NCBI RefSeq assembly: GCF_017876165.1
Contig: NZ_JAGINQ010000023.1
Coordinates: forward strand, 25,148 to 89,147
From: Azospirillum soli
GTDB lineage: Bacteria; Pseudomonadota; Alphaproteobacteria; Azospirillales; Azospirillaceae
Length of the DNA: 64,000 nucleotides
Reading direction: 5' to 3'
Shown here: in pieces, positions 25,960-34,336 of the stretch
Layout: every line of letters starts with the position of its first letter
Position numbering within the stretch: the first letter of the stretch is position 1
Program-made: the position numbers and the translations under genes
The notes under the pieces: generated by a model
Seen by the model: only the letters and a program-made list of their open reading frames with translations
Database searches by the model: none
Told to the model about the DNA's origin: nothing

Positions 25960-28900
25960 TTACTCCGCCGCCGCGCCATGCGCCATGGCGTCCGGGTTCT
26001 TGCGCCCGAACCAGCGCTTCAGCCGCCGCGACAGCGCGTCCAGATAGGTCAGGATCACCGGCACTACCAGCAGGGTCAGCACGGTCGAGCTGATGAGCCC
26101 GCCGATCACCGCGTGCGCCATGGGCGCCCGCTGCTGCGCGCCCTCGCCGATGCCCAGCGCCAGCGGGATCATGCCGAAGATCATCGCCATGGTGGTCATG
26201 ACGATGGGCCGCAGCCGGATCACGCCGGCCTCCACAACCGCGTCCCGAAGGTCCGCGCCGCGCGCCTGTGCCTGATTGGCGAAGTCCACCAGTAGGATGG
26301 CGTTCTTTGTCACCAGACCCATCAGCATGATGAAGCCGATGGCGCTGAAGATGTTCAGCGTCGATCCCCAGGCCAGCAGGCCGAGGAACACGCCGATCAG
26401 CGACAGCGGCAGCGACGCCATGATGGCGACGGGCTGGAGGAAGCTGCCGAACTGCGAGGCCAGGATCAGGTAGATCAGGATCACCGCCAGCAGCAGCGCC
26501 TGCGCCGCGTAGCCCGTCGTCTCCGCGATGTCCTTGGTGGAGCCGCCGAACACGATGCGGTAGCCGGGCGGCAGCTTGATCTCCGCGATGGCGGCCTGAA
26601 GCTCCTTGCCCGCGTCGCCGGCCGGGCGGCCGGAGACGTTGGCCATGACGTTCACCTCGCGCGACAGGTCGCGGCGGTTGATCTGCGAGGCGCCCAGCGT
26701 CGTGTCCACGCGGCTGACCTGCGACAGCGGCACCATGCGCGGTGCCCCCGTCGCCGTGTCGTTCGAACCCGTCAGGTAGATGCGGTCGAGGTCGGCGCGG
26801 CCCACGCGGTCGCCTTCCGGCAGGCGGACCAACACGTCGTAGGTCTCGCCGTCCGGGGCCTTCCAGGTGGAAATCTTGTCGCCCGCGAACAGCGGCCGCA
26901 ACGTGTTCGCCACCTGCGCCGTGCCGACGCCCAGATCACTCGCCAGCTCGCGGTCCAGCCTCACCGACAGGGTCGGCTTGGCCGCCTTCAGACTGCTGTC
27001 CACGTCCACGAAGCCGGGGATGCGGCCCATGGCGGCGGTGACCTGCTGGGCGATTCGGTCCAGTTCCGCGATGTCGCGGCCCTGCACCGACACCTGAATC
27101 TGCTTCTGCACGCCGCCCACGCCGGGAATGCCGATGCCGATGGTGAGGCCGGGGATTGCGGCCAGCCGCTCGCGGAGGGGCTGGGCGAGGTCGTTGGGGG
27201 ATCGCTTGCGCTCCCCGATGGGCTTCAGGCGCACGTAGACGCTGCCCCGGTTCTTGCCGACCGACGCGCCCGTGTTGACGGTGGTGTAGGTGTAGGCGAC
27301 CTCCGGAAACTCGCGGACCGCCGCCTCCACCAGCCGCAGCTTGGCCTGCGTGTAGTCGAGGGAGGAGCCGACCGGCGTTTCCACCTCGACGATCGTCTCG
27401 CCGAGGTCGGCGGCGGGGACGAACTCCACGCCGATCCGCGGCACCAGGAAGAAGCTGCCGACGAAGATGCCCAGCGCCAGCACCAGCACCAGCCACCGCC
27501 AGCGCAGCGCCCAGCCGAGCACCCGCCCGTAGAGCCGCGCCACGCCCTCGAACCCGCGCTCGAACCCCCGCGCGAAGCGGCCGAAGAACCCCCGCCCGTG
27601 CTGTCCGTGCGCCGCCGGGTCGTACCAGAGGCTGGACAGCATCGGGTCCAGCGTGAAGGACACGAACAGGGAGATCAGCACCGCCGCCGACACGGTGATG
27701 CCGAACTGCAGGAAGAAGCGTCCGATGATGCCGCCCATGAAGGCGACGGGCAGGAACACCGCGACGATGGTCAGCGTCGTCGCCAGCACGGCCAGACCGA
27801 TCTCCTTGGTGCCGTCCAGCGCCGCCTGTCGGTGCCCCTGGCCCTTGCCGAGGTGGCGCATGATGTTCTCGCGCACCACGATGGCGTCGTCGATCAGGAT
27901 GCCGATGGCCAGCGACAGCGCCATCATGGTCATGACGTTCAGCGTGAAGCCGAAGGCTGCCAGCACCCCGAAGGTGCCCAGAACCGCCACCGGCAGCGTC
28001 AGCGCCGTGATGACCGTGCTGCGCCACGACCCCAGGAAGACCATCACGATCAGCACGGTCAGCACGCCGCCCTCGACCAGCGTGCGCTGCACGTTGTCCA
28101 GCGAGTTGGTGATGCCGCGCGAGGTGTCGCGCACTACGTCCAGCACCACGTCGCTCGGCAGCGACCCGTCGCGCCGCAGCTCGTCCAGCGCCTTGTAGAG
28201 GCCGCGCGCCACCTCCACCGTGTTGGCGCCCTGCACCTTCACCGCATCGACGGCCAGCGCGGGCCGGCCGTTGAACAGCGCGACCGACTCCTGCTCCTCC
28301 TGCCCGTCGAGCACCTCGGCCACCTGCCGCAGCCGCACAGGCTCCCCGCCGCGCCGCGTGACGATGAGGTCGAGAAGCTGGCGCGGATCGACCACACGGC
28401 CGTCCACCTGGACGACCCGCTCCGACCCGCTGCCCGACACGGTGCCGGCGGGCAGGTCCTGGTTTTCGTCCTTGATCGCCTTGATGACCTGATCGACGCC
28501 GACGCCCAGCGCCTCCAGCCGTTCCGGCCGCAGCCGCACCTGGATCTGACGCTTTACGCCGCCCGCGATGGTCGCCCGCCCGACGCCGCGCACGTTCTGC
28601 AGACGCTTCAGCACGATCTGGTCGGTCATGGTCGTCAGATCGCGGAGCGTGCGGATGTCCGACTTCACCGCGATGGACAGGATCGGTTGGTCGTCCGGGT
28701 TGAAGCGGGTGATCTGCGGGTCCTTCACCTCGTCCCGGAAGGCCGGACGCAGGGCCGCCACCTTCTCGCGCACGTCCTGCAACGCCTGATGAGAAGCGGT
28801 CTTCAGGTCGAATTCGGCGATGACCACCGACCGGCTTTCATAAGACCGCGAGGTCAGGGTCTTGATGCCGGCGATGGTGTTGACGGCGTCCTCGATGGGC

Positions 28901-29094
28901 CGGGTCACGTCGGTCTCCACCGATTCCGGGCTGGCGCCGGGATATTCGGTGGAGACGACGACCAGCGGAAAATCCACGTCGGGGAACTGATCGACGTTCA
29001 GCCGCTGGTACGAGAACAGGCCCAGCACCATCAGCGCCACCATCATCATGGTGGCGAAGACGGGGTTGTCGACGCTGATGCGGGTGATCGGCAT
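25960..29094 (-). CDS. RND efflux pump permease (HAE1), system 3
   Basis: 1044 residues, from ISVDNPVFATMMMVALMVLG to a soluble C-terminal tail. The proton-relay Asp pair lies in AIGILIDDAIVVRENIMRHL and the partner lysine in LMGLVTKNAILLVDFANQAQ. The first periplasmic segment keeps YPGASPESVETDVTRPIEDA. It is the distal gene of a tetR-adaptor-permease operon. Sequence landmarks differ from systems 1 and 2, so it is not a recent duplicate of them. Confidence 0.93.
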   Translation of the reverse strand: MPITRISVDNPVFATMMMVALMVLGLFSYQRLNVDQFPDVDFPLVVVSTEYPGASPESVETDVTRPIEDAVNTIAGIKTLTSRSYESRSVVIAEFDLKTASHQALQDVREKVAALRPAFRDEVKDPQITRFNPDDQPILSIAVKSDIRTLRDLTTMTDQIVLKRLQNVRGVGRATIAGGVKRQIQVRLRPERLEALGVGVDQVIKAIKDENQDLPAGTVSGSGSERVVQVDGRVVDPRQLLDLIVTRRGGEPVRLRQVAEVLDGQEEQESVALFNGRPALAVDAVKVQGANTVEVARGLYKALDELRRDGSLPSDVVLDVVRDTSRGITNSLDNVQRTLVEGGVLTVLIVMVFLGSWRSTVITALTLPVAVLGTFGVLAAFGFTLNVMTMMALSLAIGILIDDAIVVRENIMRHLGKGQGHRQAALDGTKEIGLAVLATTLTIVAVFLPVAFMGGIIGRFFLQFGITVSAAVLISLFVSFTLDPMLSSLWYDPAAHGQHGRGFFGRFARGFERGFEGVARLYGRVLGWALRWRWLVLVLALGIFVGSFFLVPRIGVEFVPAADLGETIVEVETPVGSSLDYTQAKLRLVEAAVREFPEVAYTYTTVNTGASVGKNRGSVYVRLKPIGERKRSPNDLAQPLRERLAAIPGLTIGIGIPGVGGVQKQIQVSVQGRDIAELDRIAQQVTAAMGRIPGFVDVDSSLKAAKPTLSVRLDRELASDLGVGTAQVANTLRPLFAGDKISTWKAPDGETYDVLVRLPEGDRVGRADLDRIYLTGSNDTATGAPRMVPLSQVSRVDTTLGASQINRRDLSREVNVMANVSGRPAGDAGKELQAAIAEIKLPPGYRIVFGGSTKDIAETTGYAAQALLLAVILIYLILASQFGSFLQPVAIMASLPLSLIGVFLGLLAWGSTLNIFSAIGFIMLMGLVTKNAILLVDFANQAQARGADLRDAVVEAGVIRLRPIVMTTMAMIFGMIPLALGIGEGAQQRAPMAHAVIGGLISSTVLTLLVVPVILTYLDALSRRLKRWFGRKNPDAMAHGAAAE

Positions 29095-29103
29095 GGCTGG
29101 TCC

Positions 29104-30261
29104 TCAGCTCCCCACGACCTTCACGGCGCGCCCGGCGGCGAGGCCCGGCAAGGGGGCGGTCACCACGACGTCGCCCTCCTGAAGACCTTCGACCTGCACG
29201 AGGTCGCCGCGCGACCAGAGCCCGCGCTTCTCCACCTTGCGCCGCTCGACCCGGTCGCCGGCCACCACCAGAACGAAGTCGCCCTGGTCGTCGTGGCGCA
29301 GCGCGGCGGGCGGCAGGGCGAAGGCGTGCCCGGCCTCGGCTACCACCGCGTCGCCGGCCGCGAACATGCCGCCGCGCAACGACCCGTCGGCGTTGTCCAG
29401 GCTGACATAGACCGGGATGGCGCGCGTTCCGGCCCGCGCCACGGGGTTGATGCGGGCGATGCGCCCCTCGAAGTCCCGCTCGCCGAAGCCCTCGACGCGC
29501 AGACGCACGAACTGGCCGGGCTTCAGCCGGGCCACGTCGTCGGCCGGCACGGTCGCCTCGACCTCCACGCGGCTGAGATCCACGACGGAGAACATCTTGG
29601 TGTTCACCGCCAAATTTTCGCCAGGGTTGATCACGCGCTCGGCCACGGTGCCGTCAATGGGGCTGACCACCACCGCGTCGCGCAATGCCTTGCGCGCCAG
29701 CTCCACCTGCGCCTCCAGCGCGGCGACGGTGGCCTGCTGGAAGCGGAAGGTGCTCTGCGCCTGATCCAGGTTCGTTTCGGCGACGATGTCCTTCTGGCGC
29801 AGCGCCAAGTTCTTGGCGCGCGTCTTTTCGGCCAGCACCAGCTGCGCCTTGGCGCCTTCCAGGTTGCTCAGCTTCTCGTTCAGCTTGGCGGTCAGCTCCG
29901 CCGTGTCGAAACGGGCGAGCACCTCGCCCTTGCGCACGGCCTGGCCCTCGCGCACCGGCACCTCGACCAGCCTTGCGGCGACCTCGGACTTCACCAGGGA
30001 CTGGTTCAGCGGCTCCACCGACCCGCTGAGGCGCACCGTCTCGGTCAGCCGCCGGGGCACCACGCGCGTCACCTCGACCGCCGCCAGCTCGACCGGCCGT
30101 TCCGACGGGGGCAGGGGAGCCTGCACCGCCGGGACGGCGGCGGCATCTCCGGCCGTTCGCGTCTTCCACACGGCGCCGCCGGCGCCCAGCGCCGCGACCA
30201 GCAGTACCGGCAGCACGAACCGGCGGAGGTTGCTGCGGGAAGGGGCGGTGATGTCAGTCAT
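29104..30261 (-). CDS. RND efflux periplasmic adaptor, system 3
   Basis: 385 residues with an N-terminal anchor (FVLPVLLVAALGAGGAVW), lipoyl halves (LVKSEVAARLVEVPVREGQA and AVVSPIDGTVAERVINPGEN) around an alpha-hairpin, then the barrel domain. The start overlaps the end of the TetR gene by 8 bp and the permease begins 9 bp after its stop, so the three genes form one transcript. Confidence 0.9.
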   Translation of the reverse strand: MTDITAPSRSNLRRFVLPVLLVAALGAGGAVWKTRTAGDAAAVPAVQAPLPPSERPVELAAVEVTRVVPRRLTETVRLSGSVEPLNQSLVKSEVAARLVEVPVREGQAVRKGEVLARFDTAELTAKLNEKLSNLEGAKAQLVLAEKTRAKNLALRQKDIVAETNLDQAQSTFRFQQATVAALEAQVELARKALRDAVVVSPIDGTVAERVINPGENLAVNTKMFSVVDLSRVEVEATVPADDVARLKPGQFVRLRVEGFGERDFEGRIARINPVARAGTRAIPVYVSLDNADGSLRGGMFAAGDAVVAEAGHAFALPPAALRHDDQGDFVLVVAGDRVERRKVEKRGLWSRGDLVQVEGLQEGDVVVTAPLPGLAAGRAVKVVGS

Positions 30262-30916
30262 GGGAAGCGTCCTTGGGCACGGCCTTCAAGCCGTTCAGGA
30301 TGAGGTCGAGGTAAGCGTCGAGATACGGTTCGGCGGCGGCGTCCGCGGGATCGGGTTCGAACGCCCGCAACGAGCGGTTCCACAGCGACAGCATGGTCAG
30401 CGGGGCGGCGACGACGCGGGCCATCTGCTCCACGTCCATGGGGCGGAATTCCCCCCGGTCGATGCCGCGCTGGAGGATGCGGGCGAAGAAGCGCCGGCTG
30501 CGCAGCACCACCTCCTCCATGTAGAAGCGGGCGAGGTCCGGGAAGTTGCCGGCCTCCGCGATCACCAGCTTGGAAAGGCCGGCGCTGGGGCTCCGCTCCA
30601 TCTCCCAGAATTTTTCGGCGAGGATGCGCAGGAACTCCTCGCTGGTGCCGGTGAAGCTTTCCAGCATCTCCTCGCCCATGCGGAATTGGGGGAGGATCGA
30701 TTCGCGCACGACCGCTTTGAACAGCCCTTCCTTGTTTTCGAAATAGAGGTAGGGCAGGCCGACGCTGACGCCGGCCTTTCTCGCCACGTCTTCCAGCTTC
30801 GTCGCGGCAAAGCCGCGCTCGATGAACAGGTCGCGCGCCGCCTCGATCACCTCGGCGGGGCGGGCCTCCTTGCGGCGGGATCGGCGGGGGGCGGGTAGAG
30901 GAGTGCTGTCGGGCAT
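30254..30916 (-). CDS. TetR-family repressor of RND system 3
   Basis: 220 residues. The N-terminal helix-turn-helix reads ARDLFIERGFAATKLEDVAR and KAGVSVGLPYLYFENKEGLF, the standard TetR pattern. The C-terminal ligand domain is of the AcrR-like type (MEEVVLRSRRFFARILQRGI). It is the first gene of the efflux operon, and a perfect palindrome lies 16 bp upstream of its start, so autorepression of the whole operon is the simplest model. Confidence 0.92.
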   Translation of the reverse strand: MPDSTPLPAPRRSRRKEARPAEVIEAARDLFIERGFAATKLEDVARKAGVSVGLPYLYFENKEGLFKAVVRESILPQFRMGEEMLESFTGTSEEFLRILAEKFWEMERSPSAGLSKLVIAEAGNFPDLARFYMEEVVLRSRRFFARILQRGIDRGEFRPMDVEQMARVVAAPLTMLSLWNRSLRAFEPDPADAAAEPYLDAYLDLILNGLKAVPKDASHD

Positions 30917-30931
30917 GCGGTCACAATGCTA

Positions 30932-30945
30932 AATGAACGTTCATT
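30932..30945 (-). promoter_or_regulatory. TetR-type operator
   Basis: AATGAACGTTCATT is a perfect 14-bp palindrome 16 bp upstream of the TetR start codon. The TGAACGTTCA core is typical of AcrR/TetR-family operators. Confidence 0.7.
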
Positions 30946-31188
30946 CAATATGCACTCGCCCCTTCCAAGTCAAGGGGTTGGGTCCGCGCCCCGTCACGCG
31001 TCGGCGCACGTTTTGATCGCAAGCAAAACCAGAGAATCGCATGTTCCCGTGCATCCGAATCCGCGTCAAATCCGGGTTGCGCGATCGGACAAAATCCGGC
31101 AAAAAGCAAACTAACGGCATTTTCGGGAAAACCATTTCGGATACTGATGTAATGCGGACATACGTAGGTCGAGGGCAATACAGCCGCG

Positions 31189-31216
31189 TTGTTGCTTGAC
31201 ACCGACCGCCTATACA
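31189..31216 (+). promoter_or_regulatory. Possible promoter of the transglycosylase gene
   Basis: TTGTTG (31189-31194), a 16-bp spacer, and TATACA (31211-31216), 56 bp before the GTG start. The rest of the 356-bp spacer 30917-31272 holds the TetR operator and nothing else I can name. Confidence 0.4.
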
Positions 31217-31272
31217 TCGCAAAGAAGTGGTAACACTTTCGATCTCTGCGCCACCAGCACGGACCCTCCCTC

Positions 31273-32271
31273 GTGGCTTATCGAGACTTCGCGACGGCTC
31301 GCGCCGCCGGTGCCGCCCTGTTCCTTGCTCTCAGCGTGGCGGGCTGCGCCTCGAATGCTCCGGAGACGGCGACCTCGCCCGATACGGCTCCGCAGGTGGC
31401 GATCAACCCGATCGACCCCAACGATCCCCTGGCCCCCTGGGTCCCGCACATCCGCGAGGCGTCGGAACGGTTCGACATGCCGGAGAAGTGGATCCGCGCC
31501 GTCATGATGCGGGAAAGCGGCGGGCGTGCCACCGTCAACGGCCGGACCATCACCAGCCGCGCCGGCGCCATCGGCCTGATGCAGGTGATGCCCGGCACCT
31601 ATGAGATGGTGCGTCAGCAATACGGCTTCGGCCCCGACCCGTCCAACCCGCGCGACAACATCATGGCCGGCACCGCGTACCTGCGCGAGATGTACGACCT
31701 GTTTGGTGCGCCGGGCTTCCTCGCCGCCTACAACTGTGGCCCGGCCTGCTATGCCGCCCACCTCGCCGGCAAGCAGAAACTGCCGCGCGAAACCAAGATG
31801 TACGTCGCGGCGCTGACCCCCGTCCTGCGCGGCACCGACCCGCGCGAGCCGTCGCAGTCCTCCGGCGCCACCGCCATCGAGGTCGCGGTCGTCCCGGCCA
31901 ACGCGCCCTCCGCTGCGCCCACCAACACGCCCAAACCCGAATCCCGTCCGGAGCCGGCACCCGCGCCGGTCGCCGTCGCCAAACTGGAATCGGCGCCTGC
32001 GCTCCGGACCCGAGAGGCAAAGCCTTCCGCGCAGTATGTCGCCTCGGCCGATCACCGCTGGAAAACGACGAAGAACCCTGCCGCGAAGCCGGGCAAGGAG
32101 CCGTCCCGCTCGGTCGAAACGCTGGTGGCCGAGGCCGTTCTGCCGGCCAACGTCGCCAATCATGGCGAGCGCGTCATCATCCGCTTCGTGTCGCAGGACA
32201 GCGGCGGCTGCGGCAGCCTCCAGGGCAAGGACCGCGTCTGCGTGGCCCTCGCCGGAAACGGTGGTCTGTAA
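31273..32271 (+). CDS. Lytic transglycosylase lipoprotein (SLT domain)
   Basis: Cleaves peptidoglycan glycan strands. The N terminus has a lipobox (ALFLALSVAGC, lipidation at Cys near residue 23). The SLT domain follows, with catalytic Glu in MMRESGGRA and the conserved GLMQVMPGTYE, NIMAGTAYLREM and YNCGP motifs. From about residue 195 there is a Pro/Ala/Lys-rich linker and a short C-terminal segment of unknown function (ERVIIRFVSQDSGGC). The start is GTG 31273 with no strong SD. Confidence 0.88.
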   Translation: MAYRDFATARAAGAALFLALSVAGCASNAPETATSPDTAPQVAINPIDPNDPLAPWVPHIREASERFDMPEKWIRAVMMRESGGRATVNGRTITSRAGAIGLMQVMPGTYEMVRQQYGFGPDPSNPRDNIMAGTAYLREMYDLFGAPGFLAAYNCGPACYAAHLAGKQKLPRETKMYVAALTPVLRGTDPREPSQSSGATAIEVAVVPANAPSAAPTNTPKPESRPEPAPAPVAVAKLESAPALRTREAKPSAQYVASADHRWKTTKNPAAKPGKEPSRSVETLVAEAVLPANVANHGERVIIRFVSQDSGGCGSLQGKDRVCVALAGNGGL

Positions 32272-32291
32272 GGCGGCGGCCTGAAGACGAC

Positions 32292-33080
32292 TTACGGCTT
32301 CGGCGCCGGCTGGGCCAGGGTTTCGACGGTCCATTTGCCGTCCTTGAACTCCAGCTTCGCGGCGTAGGTGTTGGCGGTCACCGCCGCCATCACGCTTTCC
32401 CACTGCCGGTGCGGCAGGCGGGCCATGTCGAAGTTGCGCGACTGCGGGGCGCGGTGCGGCGACCAGTAATAAGTGATGCCCCCCCCCAGCAGCACGGCGA
32501 AGCCGGCCAGGAAGGCCACCGCGCTGGCCGCCAACTGCAACGGTATGGCGGGCGTCAGTCGCTTCATCCGCCGGGTGGCGAGAATGGCGTGGAAGCGCAC
32601 ATGACCCTGCGGCACCCAGGCCGGCACGACCATTCCGAAGGGGCGCCCGTCCGTCCGCCCGGCCGGTTGCACCACCGCCATGTGCGTCTGCACCTCGCGC
32701 GAGCGCGTCTCCGACAGCAGGGCGCCCACCGGCCGTCCGTTGCGCACGGTCAGTTCGAACACCCGTCTCCCCGACGGGACCAGCGCGACCCCGCCGGGAT
32801 TGGCGTCTATTTCCTTGGCGAGCGCCGGTAGGAAGGAAAAGCCGGGTCCGCCCTCGTGGATTTCATAGAGGAAGCCGCTCCACAGCGGCTCGACCGAATA
32901 CCAGCAGGTTTCCGAGGTTTTCAGGCAGCGCCGGCCGAAGGCGCGCGCGTAGCTTTCGGCGTCCTTGCGATCGACGCCTTCCAGATAGCCGAACAGGACG
33001 TTGGTGGCCTGTCTGCCTTCGGGCACCGAAACCCTCGCCTCCACCACTGGACCTTCACAAGACCCGGTATGCCGAACCAT
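32292..33080 (-). CDS. Hypothetical protein with one membrane segment
   Basis: About 262 residues, no family recognised. The first ~180 residues look like a soluble alpha/beta domain (FGYLEGVDRKDAESYARAFG, ETCWYSVEPLWSGFLYEIHE). One membrane segment follows (LAASAVAFLAGFAVLLGGGI), then a short C-terminal part that ends KFKDGKWTVETLAQP-like (LEFKDGKWTVETLAQPAPKP). I place the start at ATG 33080 because the apparent -10 lies only 4 bp from the alternative ATG 33113, which would add 11 residues. Convergent with the transglycosylase gene, 20 bp between stops. Confidence 0.55.
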   Translation of the reverse strand: MVRHTGSCEGPVVEARVSVPEGRQATNVLFGYLEGVDRKDAESYARAFGRRCLKTSETCWYSVEPLWSGFLYEIHEGGPGFSFLPALAKEIDANPGGVALVPSGRRVFELTVRNGRPVGALLSETRSREVQTHMAVVQPAGRTDGRPFGMVVPAWVPQGHVRFHAILATRRMKRLTPAIPLQLAASAVAFLAGFAVLLGGGITYYWSPHRAPQSRNFDMARLPHRQWESVMAAVTANTYAAKLEFKDGKWTVETLAQPAPKP

Positions 33081-33117
33081 GGGCACACCGCAAAACCTTG
33101 CGATTAACGACATCTAG

Positions 33118-33186
33118 TGTCTACGGGTGGGGCAAATACAAGTCAATATGGAAAGCCTTTGACTTGTGTAACATTTTGCGTAACGT
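33118..33186. promoter_or_regulatory. Divergent promoters sharing a 9-bp inverted repeat
   Basis: ACAAGTCAA (33138-33146) and TTGACTTGT (33159-33167) are perfect inverted repeats. Each arm also supplies a TTGACT -35. Leftward: TTGACT, 17 bp, TAGACA (33118-33123 on the minus strand). Rightward: TTGACT (33159-33164), 16 bp, TAACGT (33181-33186). Confidence 0.5.
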
Positions 33187-33225
33187 CGCTGTGGATTGCC
33201 GCTCTGGCCCGCCATCGACGACTTC

Positions 33226-33807
33226 ATGGACGATTCCCACGACAGCACGCCCACGCGGCGCCGCGTTCTGACTGGGCTGGCCGCCACGGCGCTGCTGAGC
33301 AGTCTTGCGCGCCCCGCCCAGGCGCTGGAGGCGGAGGTGCCGCAGTGGCTGACCATCCCGCGTCGTCTCGTCATGCGCAACCTCAACACGGGCGAGCGGC
33401 TGAACACCGTCTTCTGGCGCGACGGCGCCTACGACCCGGCCGGTCTGGCGTCCGTTGACCGTTTCTTCCGCGACTGGCGCACGGGGGAGGTGGTGCAGAC
33501 CGCGGCGTCCCTTCTGGAGATCCTGTGGCGCGTGCAAATGGCCGCACGCTTCACCGTGCCCATTGAGGTGCTGTCCGGCTACCGCTCTCGCCAGACCAAC
33601 GAGATGCTGCGGCGGACCCTGGGCGAGAGCGTTGCGCACCGCAGCTTTCACATCCGCGCCATGGCGGCCGACATTCGTCTGCCCAAGCTGTCCTCCCTGT
33701 CCGTTGCCCATTACGCCAATGGCCTGGGCCTCGGTGGCGTCGGATTTTACCCGGATTCGAACTTCGTCCACATCGACAGCGGCCCCCGCCGCGTCTGGGT
33801 GCGCTGA
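33226..33807 (+). CDS. Tat-exported DUF882/YcbK-like peptidase (M15 type)
   Basis: 193 residues. The N terminus carries a twin-arginine signal (TPTRRRVLTGLAATALLSSL, cleavage after ARPAQA). The mature domain has the peptidase M15/YcbK metal-ligand pattern: LSGYRSRQTNEML, HIRAMAADIRL and FVHIDSGPRRVW. YcbK (MepK) relatives cut peptidoglycan cross-links. I chose ATG 33226 because the Tat motif then lies near the N terminus. It sits close to the transglycosylase gene, consistent with wall remodelling. Confidence 0.82.
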   Translation: MDDSHDSTPTRRRVLTGLAATALLSSLARPAQALEAEVPQWLTIPRRLVMRNLNTGERLNTVFWRDGAYDPAGLASVDRFFRDWRTGEVVQTAASLLEILWRVQMAARFTVPIEVLSGYRSRQTNEMLRRTLGESVAHRSFHIRAMAADIRLPKLSSLSVAHYANGLGLGGVGFYPDSNFVHIDSGPRRVWVR

Positions 33808-33872
33808 GCCGATTGTAGTTGTAGACTTCTGGCTCGTCATGGCGACAACGGGCGGTGCGTTGCGGACCTGAT

Positions 33873-33897
33873 TATGGTTAATCAGAAATTAACCATA
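33873..33897 (+). promoter_or_regulatory. CtrA-like binding site within a perfect inverted repeat
   Basis: TATGGTTAAT, CAGAA, ATTAACCATA: a perfect 10-bp inverted repeat. Inside it, TTAA (33878-33881), 7 bp, TTAA (33889-33892) fits the CtrA consensus TTAA-N7-TTAA exactly. It is 44 bp upstream of the small RHH gene. Confidence 0.6.
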
Positions 33898-33940
33898 CTG
33901 GGAGAGGATTCGAATGTCCGAACCATGAACGGTCCCTGCC

Positions 33941-34273
33941 ATGCGCGACGAACGCCTCCAACTCGAACGCCTTCACGTCCGCCTCTCCCTACCGTCCGAG
34001 GCGCCGTCGCCTGATGTTCCGTCGCCGACCGTGGAGGAGGGCCGTTCCGCCAAGCGGGAACCGGACGTGCAACTCGCCGCCATGGTTCCGAAAAGCGTGA
34101 AACGGGCGGTGCGCCGCCGCGCCGAGGAGGAGGGAACGACGGTGCGCAGCGTTCTGCTGCGCGCGCTGAAGCTTGCCGGGATTGCCGAAGTGGACGAAGC
34201 TGAGATTGCCGACCGGCGGATCGCCGCCGGGGCGGTGCGATCGGGGGTCTGGCGGGCAACCCGCTCGCGGTGA
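33941..34273 (+). CDS. Small ribbon-helix-helix-like protein
   Basis: 110 residues. After a Pro-rich N-terminal part, the segment VQLAAMVPKSVKRAVRRRAE, continuing EEGTTVRSVLLRALKLAGI, has the strand-helix-helix pattern of ribbon-helix-helix DNA-binding proteins. The C-terminal 25 residues are Ala/Arg-rich. No partner toxin gene is adjacent. A good SD (GGGAGAGG, 33900-33907) lies in front of a 4-codon mini-ORF (33914-33928), not directly before this start. The promoter region carries a CtrA-like site, so cell-cycle or motility-linked expression is possible. Confidence 0.6.
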   Translation: MRDERLQLERLHVRLSLPSEAPSPDVPSPTVEEGRSAKREPDVQLAAMVPKSVKRAVRRRAEEEGTTVRSVLLRALKLAGIAEVDEAEIADRRIAAGAVRSGVWRATRSR

Positions 34274-34336
34274 CGCGATCATCCGGACAGCGCCTGCTGC
34301 ACCCTCGGCCAAAGACAGTCTCGAAAGCCGCCCGGC

